From Rodentibacter trehalosifermentans (GTDB lineage: Bacteria > Pseudomonadota > Gammaproteobacteria > Enterobacterales > Pasteurellaceae): 64,000 nucleotides of DNA. Shown piece by piece: positions 54,088 to 64,000 of the stretch (the first letter of the stretch is position 1; the number at the start of each line of letters is the position of its first letter). Location of the stretch: contig NZ_MLHL01000031.1 of NCBI RefSeq assembly GCF_002000545.1, positions 1 through 64,000 of the forward strand, given 5' to 3'. A model generated the notes under the pieces. The model saw only the letters and a list, made by a program, of their open reading frames with translations. It had not been told where the DNA came from and made no database searches. A program made the translations under genes and the position numbers.

Positions 54088-54175
54088 GATTTTTTCCCGG
54101 AATTTCAACCGCACTTTGATCTACTCCCCAAATTTGCGCAATCATAAATTAACTTAAACATTGAGGGCAATCGCT

Positions 54176-54541
54176 ATGTGGTTCGCAGGCATCTTTCTTG
54201 GCATTTTGACCGGTTTGGGATTCATCGCATTGGCAGTGGGCTACTTACTCGGCTTTTACTGTTTGATGAGGATTGTCTATTCCATTGCCGCTAGATTTAT
54301 CAGAAATCCCGATAACCGTCTCGTTTTTCTCGCTTTTGTCGTAATTCCCTTATTTATACTTTATGACGGAACTGTGCGGCATCGCGATCCCTTGTATCTC
54401 TACCACACAGGAAAAGCGTTGCGGGAACAAGAGAAAAAATCGCAGCCTATAACGCCCCAAACATTAAATGAACTCCATCAATCCGATCATGATGGGGGAG
54501 ATATTTTGCACAAGACAGAAAAAGAAGTTAATTATCCTTAA
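54176..54541 (+). CDS. Small membrane protein of unknown function
   Basis: I do not recognise this 121-residue protein. It has two hydrophobic segments (about residues 3-30 and 45-60) with FIRNPDNRLVF between them, and a hydrophilic, His/Asp-rich tail (HQSDHDGGDILH). The ATG at 54176 has GAGGG 8 bases upstream; a TTG at 54161 is in frame. Its last 14 bases overlap the end of the convergent LysR gene. Confidence 0.6.
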   Translation: MWFAGIFLGILTGLGFIALAVGYLLGFYCLMRIVYSIAARFIRNPDNRLVFLAFVVIPLFILYDGTVRHRDPLYLYHTGKALREQEKKSQPITPQTLNELHQSDHDGGDILHKTEKEVNYP

Positions 54542-55436
54542 AAAAATCCTTCAAAATCTTTTCCAACAGCTCAAAGACTTTTAATACCCGTTTTGGTGTG
54601 ATTGTTTCATAGGGCCGGTATAAAAAAAGTTGCCATTTTTGAATTTCCAGCTCACTGAAAAGTTGGCGTAGTTCACCCGTTTTCAAATAAGGTTTGGCAA
54701 TAAAATCGCTTATTAAACCGACCGCACTTCCTTGCAATACCGCTTGCAAACCACTATAAATATCCGTACTTTGAAAGCAAATATGGTGCGGTTTGAGTTC
54801 CCTTTGTTGATTTAACGGAAAATGCCAGGCACGCCCTGTCGCCGGATTAATTTGAGCAACAAAAGGAAAGCGTTGCTCTAACTCTTCCAAGGATTTCGGC
54901 TCACCCAATCGTGCCAATAGGGCTGGTGAAGCCACTAATACATCACCGATTTCAGTGATATTTCGCACAATAAAATTCGGGTCGGGTTCTAATCCAATGC
55001 GCAATCCAATATCAATGCGGTGATTGACGGAATCCAGCTTCAGCATATCGTCCCGCCAATCAATAATCAGGTCGGGATAAGGCGAAAGGGCGGTTAATAA
55101 TTTCGCTAAAATTTTATCGTTAATCCGCCAGCTTGGTACAGTAACACGCACTATGCCGCTCATTTCTTTTTCTGTGCGTTGCTTGCCCGGTACGAACAGG
55201 CGCTCACTGTCTGCCAATAATCGTTGGGCTTGTGGCAAAAACTGCTCACCAAAATCCGTTAAATGAACCTGCCTTGTATTGCGTTGAAATAACGGCTCGC
55301 CCAAATAATCTTCTAACTCCGCAATCAATCGGGTGACCACCGGCGGCGATACTGCCAAACGGTTGGCGGTTTCTTTAAACTGTAACGTTTCGGCAAGGGA
55401 ACAAAACACTTTTAAGGTTTCAAAACGGTTATTCAT
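54528..55436 (-). CDS. LysR-family transcriptional regulator
   Basis: The 302-residue protein has an N-terminal winged helix (FKETANRLAVSPPVVTRLIA at about residues 17-36) and a LysR substrate-binding domain. It is divergent from the secreted alpha/beta hydrolase gene, so that gene and the cyclophilin-like gene are the likely targets. No effector can be named. Direct repeats CATTTTTAGAAATT and CATTTTTACAAATT lie in the shared gap at 55446-55483. Confidence 0.85.
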   Translation of the reverse strand: MNNRFETLKVFCSLAETLQFKETANRLAVSPPVVTRLIAELEDYLGEPLFQRNTRQVHLTDFGEQFLPQAQRLLADSERLFVPGKQRTEKEMSGIVRVTVPSWRINDKILAKLLTALSPYPDLIIDWRDDMLKLDSVNHRIDIGLRIGLEPDPNFIVRNITEIGDVLVASPALLARLGEPKSLEELEQRFPFVAQINPATGRAWHFPLNQQRELKPHHICFQSTDIYSGLQAVLQGSAVGLISDFIAKPYLKTGELRQLFSELEIQKWQLFLYRPYETITPKRVLKVFELLEKILKDFFKDN

Positions 55437-55548
55437 TGATTATTCCATTTTTAGAAATTATGAAATTCATTTTTACAAATTAACCTGAAATAGTCCACCT
55501 ATTATAATGCCCTCCACAAACAAGAGAGACACAAAAAGAAAAAAATGC

Positions 55549-55579
55549 TTGCGGACGAATTGTTTTTTTTTTGTACAAT
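55549..55579 (+). promoter_or_regulatory. Candidate hydrolase promoter with a T10 run in the spacer
   Basis: TTGCGG (55549-55554) and TACAAT (55574-55579) are 19 bases apart. A run of ten T (55563-55572) lies in the spacer. The spacing is longer than the 17-base optimum. The promoter assignment is by eye. Confidence 0.4.
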
Positions 55580-55628
55580 CTCGCCGCGAAAATTTCGCAT
55601 TTTTTAATTATTAATGAGGAAGCAAAAT

Positions 55629-56765
55629 ATGAAAAAAACATTTTTCAAAAAGACCGCACTTATCGTTACTTTAGGCTCAGCATTATTAGGAGGCAACGCC
55701 ATGGCAACTTTACCGCAAAACGCAACGGCAATTGAAATTCCGGCACAACAGATTCAATTAACCCAAGAATGGGATAAAGTTTTCCCGAAATCAGACAAAG
55801 TTGAACATCGCAAGGTCACTTTTAAAAACCGCTATGGTATAACATTAGTGGGTGATTTATATGTACCAAAAGATGCTAAAGGCAAACTCCCCGCTATTGC
55901 GGTGAGCGGTCCGTTCGGTGCGGTGAAAGAACAGTCTTCAGGATTATATGCACAACATCTCGCAGAACGTGGTTTTGTCACCCTTGCCTTTGATGGTTCA
56001 TATACCGGTGAAAGCGCAGGTTTGCCTCGTAATATGGCAAGCCCTGAAATTAATACCGAAGATTTTAGTGCGGCGGTCGATTTTTTAGGCTTACAAGATT
56101 TTGTTAACCCTGACGAAATCGGGATTTTAGGGATCTGTGGTTGGGGTGGCTTTGCCCTTAATGCCGCAATCGTAGATACACGAGTGAAAGCGGTAGCTGT
56201 GAGTACGATGTATGATATGACCCGTATTATGGCAAACGGCTATGAAATCAAATTGGATCCGAAAGGACAATATGACCGAGTGCCGGGATTGGATGCCAAA
56301 GGGCGTGACAAAATGAAACAATCCCTCAACGCACAACGTTGGGTTGATACCAAAAACGGGACATTTGCTTTAACCCCGAAAGACAATCACTTACCACCGC
56401 AAGAAAAATTGACGGATGATACCCCATTATTTGTGAAAGAATATTCCAACTACTACAAAACCGAACGTGGTTATCACCCTCGTTCCATCAATTCAACCAG
56501 CGGTTGGACACAAACTGCGCCACTTGCTTTCATCAATATGCCGATTTTACAACGTGCAGCAGAATTGAAAACCCCGGCATTAGTGGTTCACGGTGAAAAA
56601 GCCCACTCCCGCTATTTTGGCGAAGAGGTGTTTAAATCACTTGGCAGCAAAAATAAAGAGTTATATATCGTGCCAAACGCCAACCACACAGATTTATACG
56701 ACGACGTGGCAAACAAAATCCCTTACGATAAATTTGAAGCCTTCTTTAAAGCAAATTTAAAATAA
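55629..56765 (+). CDS. Secreted alpha/beta hydrolase, dienelactone-hydrolase-like
   Basis: The 378-residue protein has a signal peptide (MKKTFFKKTALIVTLGSALL, cleavage probably after AMA near residue 26) and an alpha/beta-hydrolase fold. The nucleophile elbow reads GICGWGG, which suggests a cysteine as in dienelactone hydrolase. The acid and His would be in VHGEKAHS and NANHTDLYD. The frame is open to an ATG at 55614, but that one overlaps the ribosome-binding site GAGGAAG. Substrate unknown; export makes a role on extracellular compounds likely. A terminator follows. Confidence 0.85.
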   Translation: MKKTFFKKTALIVTLGSALLGGNAMATLPQNATAIEIPAQQIQLTQEWDKVFPKSDKVEHRKVTFKNRYGITLVGDLYVPKDAKGKLPAIAVSGPFGAVKEQSSGLYAQHLAERGFVTLAFDGSYTGESAGLPRNMASPEINTEDFSAAVDFLGLQDFVNPDEIGILGICGWGGFALNAAIVDTRVKAVAVSTMYDMTRIMANGYEIKLDPKGQYDRVPGLDAKGRDKMKQSLNAQRWVDTKNGTFALTPKDNHLPPQEKLTDDTPLFVKEYSNYYKTERGYHPRSINSTSGWTQTAPLAFINMPILQRAAELKTPALVVHGEKAHSRYFGEEVFKSLGSKNKELYIVPNANHTDLYDDVANKIPYDKFEAFFKANLK

Positions 56766-56778
56766 TCACTCATACAAA

Positions 56779-56806
56779 GACCGCTCAAAAGAGCGGTCAT
56801 TTTTTT
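56779..56806 (+). terminator. Terminator of the alpha/beta hydrolase gene
   Basis: GACCGCTC pairs with GAGCGGTC around AAAA, followed by ATTTTTTT. It stands only 16 bases before the next gene. Confidence 0.85.
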
Positions 56807-56821
56807 AGAGAGATTTGCAAA

Positions 56822-57223
56822 ATGAGAATGTTAGCCCCACTTTTTCTTAGTTTAATCAGTCTATGCACGGGAGCAGAAATGAAAGTAAAAGTAACCCTTG
56901 ATAGCGGTGTTTATTTCGCCACATTAGCCGATAATCCCACTGCTCAAAGTTTTTGGCAAAAATTACCCATTGAAGCCACATTGGAAAATTATGGGCACAA
57001 CGAAAAAATTGTTTATTTGCAGGATAAACTCAGCATCGAAAATGCCCCTTCAGCTTACACCGGCAAGAAGGGGGATATTACCTATTATGCCCCTTGGGGA
57101 AATATCGCGATGTTTACCGATAAAGGTCCGCACGCAAGCGGTTTAATTTATATGGGAAAATTTGACGGCGATTTGACAGCCCTTTCCCGTGCAACGATGA
57201 TTAAATTTGAGCGGGAGGAATGA
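56822..57223 (+). CDS. Cyclophilin-like fold protein
   Basis: The 133-residue protein resembles the small cyclophilin-like domain family (Cyclophil_like2). Family segments include YGHNEKIVYLQDKL, GDITYYAPWGNIAMF and GLIYMGKFDGD. The first 18 residues are hydrophobic and may be a signal peptide; there is no proper lipobox. An internal ATG at 56880 would give the bare domain. Function is unknown. A tail of a second copy survives upstream of the tannase-type gene (18180-18230), so this gene and secreted esterases may have been neighbours before. Confidence 0.75.
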   Translation: MRMLAPLFLSLISLCTGAEMKVKVTLDSGVYFATLADNPTAQSFWQKLPIEATLENYGHNEKIVYLQDKLSIENAPSAYTGKKGDITYYAPWGNIAMFTDKGPHASGLIYMGKFDGDLTALSRATMIKFEREE

Positions 57224-57374
57224 TTGGTATTTTATAAATGAATGATCGCCTTAGCATTTCCTGCTAAAGTGCGGTTGGTTTTTTGCTGGTTTTTGGGTTT
57301 GTTCTTGCGGTCATTCCGCACTTTTGCCCGTTGAGTTAGAGCGATAAATCGGGTACACTACCGTCCCGTCTTTG

Positions 57375-59107
<1,733 letters not shown>

Positions 59108-59132
59108 TCCGAATTTATTGCATTATGAGATG

Positions 59133-59170
59133 AAAACCAAGAGAGTGAGATGTCGCTATCTTGGTTTTTA
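59133..59170 (+). terminator. Terminator-like hairpin after pyrG
   Basis: AAAACCAAGA pairs with TCTTGGTTTT (59133-59142 with 59159-59168), followed by TAATT. It is only 15 bases before the ribosome-binding site of the phase-variable gene. Confidence 0.65.
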
Positions 59171-59218
59171 ATTGGTAAAAGGAGATGAAAAGTAAAAATG
59201 GGGCAATATAATGATGGC

Positions 59219-59272
<54 letters not shown>

Positions 59273-59286
59273 AAACCCTCACCATT

Positions 59287-60198
59287 GTGAGTGTCACCGG
59301 TCATCAAGACTATGCAGAAGGATCTGTCTATGCGATTCTGCGTTCCTATGAAGAATTGCAGAAAAAATTTCCGGTTGATAACTTGAGTTGCTTACTTGTT
59401 TGTCCGACAAGACCAGAAAATTTACCGGAATATGTTCGGCACATCGCCTGTAAACCCTTTAGTTATTTAGAATATAATGTCTTTGTTTTATATTCTCTTG
59501 ATGATTTAATTGAGACCGATTTTGCGTTGATTGTTCAAAATGACGGCTTTGTGCTAAATGGAAATAACTGGCGAGAGGAGTTTTTAGAATACGATTATAT
59601 TGGTGCACCATTACTTTATATGGGAAGAGCAAAAGAGAATGGTGTCATCGAACCCATCGTAAATTGGGAAGGTTGCCTTCCCTATTATAAATCAGTACCG
59701 GATGACGTATTTATTGGGCAAAATGGCGGTTTTTCACTACGTAGTAAAAAATTACTCGGAATGCCACGCAAACTTGATATGAACGTTTTAATATCGCACC
59801 CTAAGAAACTAGAGATGGGAAGACAGCCAGTTGCATTGGAATATGATGATCCCAACCATAATGAAGATATTATTTTAACGATTATCTATAGAAAATTGTT
59901 GGAAAGCCAAGGGATTCAATTTGCCCCTCCTAAGATTGCAGCCTATTTTGCCGGTGAAAGCGTTGACGCTATCCATTCGACACTTGGGGTTTCTTTGGAT
60001 GATGTGTTTGGCGTGCATACATTTGGATGTTTAGTATTAACTCATAAAAATGCACTTTATATGCAGAAAAAAATGTGGTTTTATGGCATTGATATTTGCA
60101 CAAATATTTTGTGTAAATGGTTGAATGATAGCGGGCTTAGCATTGAAGTTCCGTACCACTTTTTTCCGCAAGAAGAATTAGAAAAAGCGGGATGGTAG
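59287..60198 (+). CDS. Phase-variable DUF5672 glycosyltransferase-like protein (OFF in this sequence)
   Basis: The body resembles the DUF5672 family, which looks glycosyltransferase-like: LIVQNDGFVLNGNNWREEFL, DYIGAPLL and FIGQNGGFSLRSKKL. The listed start is a GTG inside the conserved beginning; the frame is open upstream (DKTLTIVSVTGHQ) through the GACA tract to a TGA at 59212. ATGs at 59198 and 59211/59214 lie in the two other frames and end at stops at 59288 and 59271. ON forms would need 10 or 13 units (59198, the best placed after AAAGGAG) or 11 or 14 units (59211). The body has no other defect. A role in surface glycan is inferred. Confidence 0.8.
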   Translation: MSVTGHQDYAEGSVYAILRSYEELQKKFPVDNLSCLLVCPTRPENLPEYVRHIACKPFSYLEYNVFVLYSLDDLIETDFALIVQNDGFVLNGNNWREEFLEYDYIGAPLLYMGRAKENGVIEPIVNWEGCLPYYKSVPDDVFIGQNGGFSLRSKKLLGMPRKLDMNVLISHPKKLEMGRQPVALEYDDPNHNEDIILTIIYRKLLESQGIQFAPPKIAAYFAGESVDAIHSTLGVSLDDVFGVHTFGCLVLTHKNALYMQKKMWFYGIDICTNILCKWLNDSGLSIEVPYHFFPQEELEKAGW

Positions 60199-60234
60199 GG
60201 TAAGATTGATTTGCAATGATGAAAGAGAAAGTAA

Positions 60235-60268
60235 TGGGGTAGGAATTAGTTCCTAGCCCATTTTTTTT
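60235..60268 (+). terminator. Terminator of the phase-variable gene
   Basis: TGGGGTAGGAA pairs with TTCCTAGCCCA (60235-60245 with 60250-60260; one mismatched pair), followed by eight T. It overlaps the last codons of the convergent acetyltransferase gene. Confidence 0.8.
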
Positions 60269-60502
60269 CGATATAGCTACAAGTCGGATGGAGCTCCAAT
60301 TGCTTTTCCGTGATGAAAGCAATGAGGGCTTGATAAAGTTTATCGGCGATGCCTTGCCCACGAAGTTGATTTGACACAAAGGTGTGATTGGCGTTGATTC
60401 TGTTTTCTGTTTCGTAGAAATAAGTGAGTTCGGCGATTTTTTCACCTTGTTCATTTAAAATAAAAAACTCGCCTCGTTGATTAAGCTCTTGATGTTGAAT
60501 TT

Positions 60503-60506
<4 letters not shown>
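60246..60506 (-). CDS. GNAT-like N-acetyltransferase, small YjdJ type
   Basis: This 86-residue protein matches the short GCN5-related acetyltransferase family (N-acetyltransferase domain, YjdJ-like). [25 protein letters not shown] (the acetyl-CoA binding loop) and [11 protein letters not shown] are visible. Its start overlaps the yacG stop as ATGA. The substrate is unknown. It would be the last gene of the unit that begins with pil genes. Confidence 0.85.
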
Positions 60507-61331
<825 letters not shown>

Positions 61332-62021
61332 CTATGAAGAATAATTAAGTAGCCATACTACAAAAGTTGAAACACAGAGAAAAGGTGCAAAAGGTAAAAA
61401 AGCGTTTCTTTTTTGGCTGATGAGTGCAAATACTATGCCGAGTAAACATGAAATGAGTAGAAAAAACGGAAAATGTTCAAAAGGCAAGTAGCTGCCAAGT
61501 CCTAGCGCCAGCCAATAATCCCCTTGACCGAAGGCTTCTTTTTTATAGTGCCATCTCGCTCCCCAATAAATACCATAAAAAACAAGGAAAAAACCAACCG
61601 CACTTTGTAGGCTTTCTTCCAGTGTTAAAAATGAAAGGGATTGAGTCGCCCCCATTAGCCCGAGGGCGGTTAGCCATAGGCAAGGCGTGGGAGAAATAAG
61701 CTGGTATTGCCAATCCAGATAGGCGATAGCCCAAAGTAAAATCACAGAACTGCCCAACCATAAAGCCAAAAAGGGATTGTCTGTGAGGTTGATTAAACAA
61801 GCGAAGAGTATGCCACAAAAGAAAAAATACCCCAAAATATGACCGCACTTTTTTCCTTGAATATCGGCAAAATGGGGTTGAAATAGGGGGGGATGTTGAG
61901 GGAATAATTCAATGTAAGTGTGGTAAATATCTCTTTGTAAGCGTTCAATAAAATTTGAAACGTAAAGCCATAATAGGATACCGATTATCCCGCCGAGTAA
62001 AAAGGCAGACAATAAGATCAT
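61332..62021 (-). CDS. pilD: Prepilin peptidase PilD
   Basis: PilD cleaves the leader of type IV pilins at the inner membrane. The 229-residue protein has about six hydrophobic segments and the two catalytic aspartates in AYLDWQYQLIS and in the GxGD-type motif FGQGDYWLALGLG. The N-terminal region is short, and the two CxxC pairs of the classical methyltransferase domain are absent; only one cysteine is there (KKCGHILG). Its start overlaps pilC by four bases. Confidence 0.9.
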   Translation of the reverse strand: MILLSAFLLGGIIGILLWLYVSNFIERLQRDIYHTYIELFPQHPPLFQPHFADIQGKKCGHILGYFFFCGILFACLINLTDNPFLALWLGSSVILLWAIAYLDWQYQLISPTPCLWLTALGLMGATQSLSFLTLEESLQSAVGFFLVFYGIYWGARWHYKKEAFGQGDYWLALGLGSYLPFEHFPFFLLISCLLGIVFALISQKRNAFLPFAPFLCVSTFVVWLLNYSS

Positions 62022-63238
62022 TGCACCACCGAGCCCATATTAAAAATCGGTAAATACATTCCCATCATAATAATACCAATAAGGCTGCCAATAATTACCA
62101 TCATTAAAGGCTCTAGCATTTGGGAAAGGAGATCAATTTTGTGATTGAGTTTTTCTTGATAGTTTTCGGAAATGTGTTGCAGCATTAAGACAAGTTTGCC
62201 ACTTTGTTCACCGATTTGGAGCATTTGCTGGGCTTCCATTGGGAAAAGGTGACTACTGACGCTGTCTGAAAAGCGATAGCCTTGTGAAACCCATTGTAAA
62301 ATTGATCGCACTTCTATGTCGAGAATGCGATCCGTTGTAATGATTTGTTGGGTTTGCCAAGTTTGTGTACGTGGCAGAAAGCTGTTCAATGCTTGATTAA
62401 GTGGTATGCCGGCTTGCAACATTATGTATAAACTTTGCGTAAAATTCACTAAACGGGAAAGTTGTTGAATGCGCCCAAAAACAGGCATTGCAGAAATGAA
62501 GCGCGCTTTTTGCTGTTGAAACCAAGGGGCGTGTTTCAATTTGACTTGATAAAGCAGGGTGAAGATAACGGATGCTAATATTAGGAGGTGAATATCTTCT
62601 TTGAGAAAATTTGATGTGGCGAGCAACACAGCGGTTAACGTGGGGAGCTCGCTATTATTACCTTGGTACATTTCAGCAAATTGTGGCACGATAAAAAGCA
62701 AAAGAGCGAGGGTAAGCAATAAAGAAATCCCCAATACCATAGCTGGATAGAGCATAATTTTTTGTAACTTGCGTTGTAAGGTGAGGGAGGCTTGGCGATG
62801 TATCGCAATTTTTCCACAGACAATCGCCAGTTTTCCTGTCATTTCCCCCACCTGAATCAATTGAATTTCCTGTTGAGTGAGATATTTACCTTGTTGTTCA
62901 ATAGATTGAGAAAAGGATAGCCCGGATTCTATAGCCTGTAAAAGCTTTTCTAACCAACTATTTAGGGCAAGCTGAGTACAGTTTTGTTGTAAAATTTGCA
63001 AGCTGTTTTTGAGTGGAATAGCAGATTGCAACAGAGTGGCAAGGTGGTTCAATAAGGCACTGATTTCGGCATTTTTCGGTTTACTATTAAGTTGCCAATT
63101 TCGTTGTACTTTGATGTTGGTAAGCCCCCGATTCATCAATTGAAATTGAGCTTGTTGGGCGGAATCGGCAATAACCGAGCCTTTTTGCAGCTGTTTTAAT
63201 ACGTTTTGCCCTTGGTAGTAAAAAAGTTTTTTCGCCAT
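62018..63238 (-). CDS. pilC: Type IV pilus inner-membrane platform protein PilC
   Basis: PilC anchors pilus assembly in the inner membrane and contacts PilB. The 406-residue protein contains the two type II secretion F domains (about residues 60-190 and 260-385), with LATLLQSAIPLKNSLQIL and SLYIMLQAGIPLNQALN, and three membrane helices. It follows pilB directly and overlaps pilD. In this family the genes serve DNA uptake, in agreement with the many uptake signals. Confidence 0.94.
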   Translation of the reverse strand: MAKKLFYYQGQNVLKQLQKGSVIADSAQQAQFQLMNRGLTNIKVQRNWQLNSKPKNAEISALLNHLATLLQSAIPLKNSLQILQQNCTQLALNSWLEKLLQAIESGLSFSQSIEQQGKYLTQQEIQLIQVGEMTGKLAIVCGKIAIHRQASLTLQRKLQKIMLYPAMVLGISLLLTLALLLFIVPQFAEMYQGNNSELPTLTAVLLATSNFLKEDIHLLILASVIFTLLYQVKLKHAPWFQQQKARFISAMPVFGRIQQLSRLVNFTQSLYIMLQAGIPLNQALNSFLPRTQTWQTQQIITTDRILDIEVRSILQWVSQGYRFSDSVSSHLFPMEAQQMLQIGEQSGKLVLMLQHISENYQEKLNHKIDLLSQMLEPLMMVIIGSLIGIIMMGMYLPIFNMGSVVQ

Positions 63239-64000
63239 TTATGTTATCCCTAGCACCCGACAAATTTCTGCTTCATCGGTGATCCCTTGTTTGATTTTTT
63301 CCAACCCGCTTTGACGGAGATCCTCAAAATCAGTTTGGTAGCCGTTTTGATTGTGGTGTAAGAATTGGTAAACACCGATTCGCCCACGATAACCTTGATG
63401 ACAATCACAAGAACCGTTAGAAAATTGACCGCACTTTTGGCAGCGTTTTCGCACTAACCGTTGTGCAATCACCAATAATAAACTGCTTTCGATTTCGTGT
63501 GCCTGAATGCCAAGCTGTTGCAAACGTGAAATAGCGGAAACCGCATCATTCGTGTGCAATGTGGAAAGCACCAAATGCCCGGTTTGCGCCGCCCGTAGTG
63601 CCATCATCGCACTTTCTTCATCACGAATTTCACCGAGCATAATAATATCGGGATCCTGCCGTAAAAATGAGCGGAGTAGGCGGCTGAAATCCAACCCAAT
63701 TTGTGGATTAATTTGACTTTGAATGATCCCTTCCAATTCAATTTCAATGGGATCTTCGGCAGTCATAATGTGTTTATCCGGTGTGTTGAGCCATTGAAGT
63801 GCGGTATAAAGTGAGATACTTTTTCCGCTTCCCGTTGGCCCTGTCACCAAAATTAACCCCTGTGGTTGGCTGAGTGCCTGTTGAAAAGCTTGTTGTTGTG
63901 ATTCTGTCATTCCCAGTTCGGCAAAGCTCAATTCCACCGGTTTATTTTGTTGTGCTCGAAGCACAGCTTTTTCACCCCAATGGGTGGGGAGCGTAGAAAG
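63239..64000 (-). CDS. pilB: Type IV pilus assembly ATPase PilB (5' part outside the window)
   Basis: The frame stays open to the window end; before the GTG-like codon near 63966 it reads STLPTHWGEKAVLRAQQ, so the gene continues beyond position 64000. The visible 253 residues hold Walker A GPTGSGKSISLY, the Asp box, Walker B in IIMLGEIRDEESAM, the His box HLVLSTLHTNDA and a zinc-binding cluster (CQKCGQF with SCDC). It drives pilus extension. pilA would lie upstream. Confidence 0.93.
   Translation of the reverse strand, partial: LSTLPTHWGEKAVLRAQQNKPVELSFAELGMTESQQQAFQQALSQPQGLILVTGPTGSGKSISLYTALQWLNTPDKHIMTAEDPIEIELEGIIQSQINPQIGLDFSRLLRSFLRQDPDIIMLGEIRDEESAMMALRAAQTGHLVLSTLHTNDAVSAISRLQQLGIQAHEIESSLLLVIAQRLVRKRCQKCGQFSNGSCDCHQGYRGRIGVYQFLHHNQNGYQTDFEDLRQSGLEKIKQGITDEAEICRVLGIT

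Overview
The window looks like chromosomal backbone of a member of the Pasteurellaceae in the Haemophilus/Aggregatibacter group. The core of the Haemophilus-type DNA uptake signal, AAGTGCGGT or its complement, recurs more than 40 times in both orientations. Gene content is typical of that family: mgl-gal, mla, pilBCD, 6S RNA between zapA and a 5-FCL gene, and rne with a long leader. Species cannot be fixed from the sequence alone. There is no prophage, insertion sequence, CRISPR array or integrase.

Layout. 163-8517: galactose import (mglBAC, minus strand), a GalS-type repressor, and galTKM (plus strand), with CRP and Gal operator sites between them. 8535-10703: a nucleotide-exchanger-like permease and a lipoprotein carrying a Rossmann fold. 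10896-18140: corC-lnt, then mlaFEDCB-ibaG-murA, serving the envelope. 18304-19908: a secreted tannase/feruloyl-esterase-type hydrolase preceded by the remnant of a lost gene. 20008-26452: cysK, cysZ, zipA, ligA, plsY, folB. 26482-32268: cpxRA, bamE, yejK, yejL, yejM. 32484-42772: a compact amidohydrolase, hfq, rluC, rne, tRNA-Ser(UGA), cmoB, putP and rng. 42938-54541: clpB, 5-FCL gene, 6S RNA, zapA, polA, a cysteine-desulfidase-like gene, bcp, dapA, bamC and a small membrane protein. 54528-57223: a LysR regulator divergent from a secreted alpha/beta hydrolase and a cyclophilin-like gene. 57473-60198: pyrG and a phase-variable DUF5672 gene. 60246-64000: GNAT, yacG, coaE and pilDCB (pilB cut by the window end).

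Main unusual signals. (1) A (GACA)12 tract at 59220-59267 precedes a glycosyltransferase-like gene. With 12 units the body is out of frame with every upstream ATG, so this copy reads as phase-OFF. (2) A family of small intergenic elements with terminal inverted repeats (25174-25333, 42777-42881, 53919-54087 and a short relative at 51148-51219). One copy sits between the two arms of an inverted uptake-signal pair. (3) The last codons of a second cyclophilin-like gene survive at 18180-18230 upstream of the tannase-type gene, with about 55 bp of matching downstream DNA also found at 57224-57281. (4) A T10 run lies inside a possible promoter spacer upstream of the secreted hydrolase. (5) PilD lacks the cysteine pairs of classical prepilin peptidases.

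Functionally, much of the window concerns the envelope: lipid traffic (Mla), lipoprotein acylation (Lnt), outer membrane assembly (BamC, BamE), LPS control (YejM), stress sensing (CpxRA), peptidoglycan (MurA, DapA) and division (ZipA, ZapA). RNA metabolism is also well represented, with Hfq, RNase E, RNase G, 6S RNA, RluC and CmoB.
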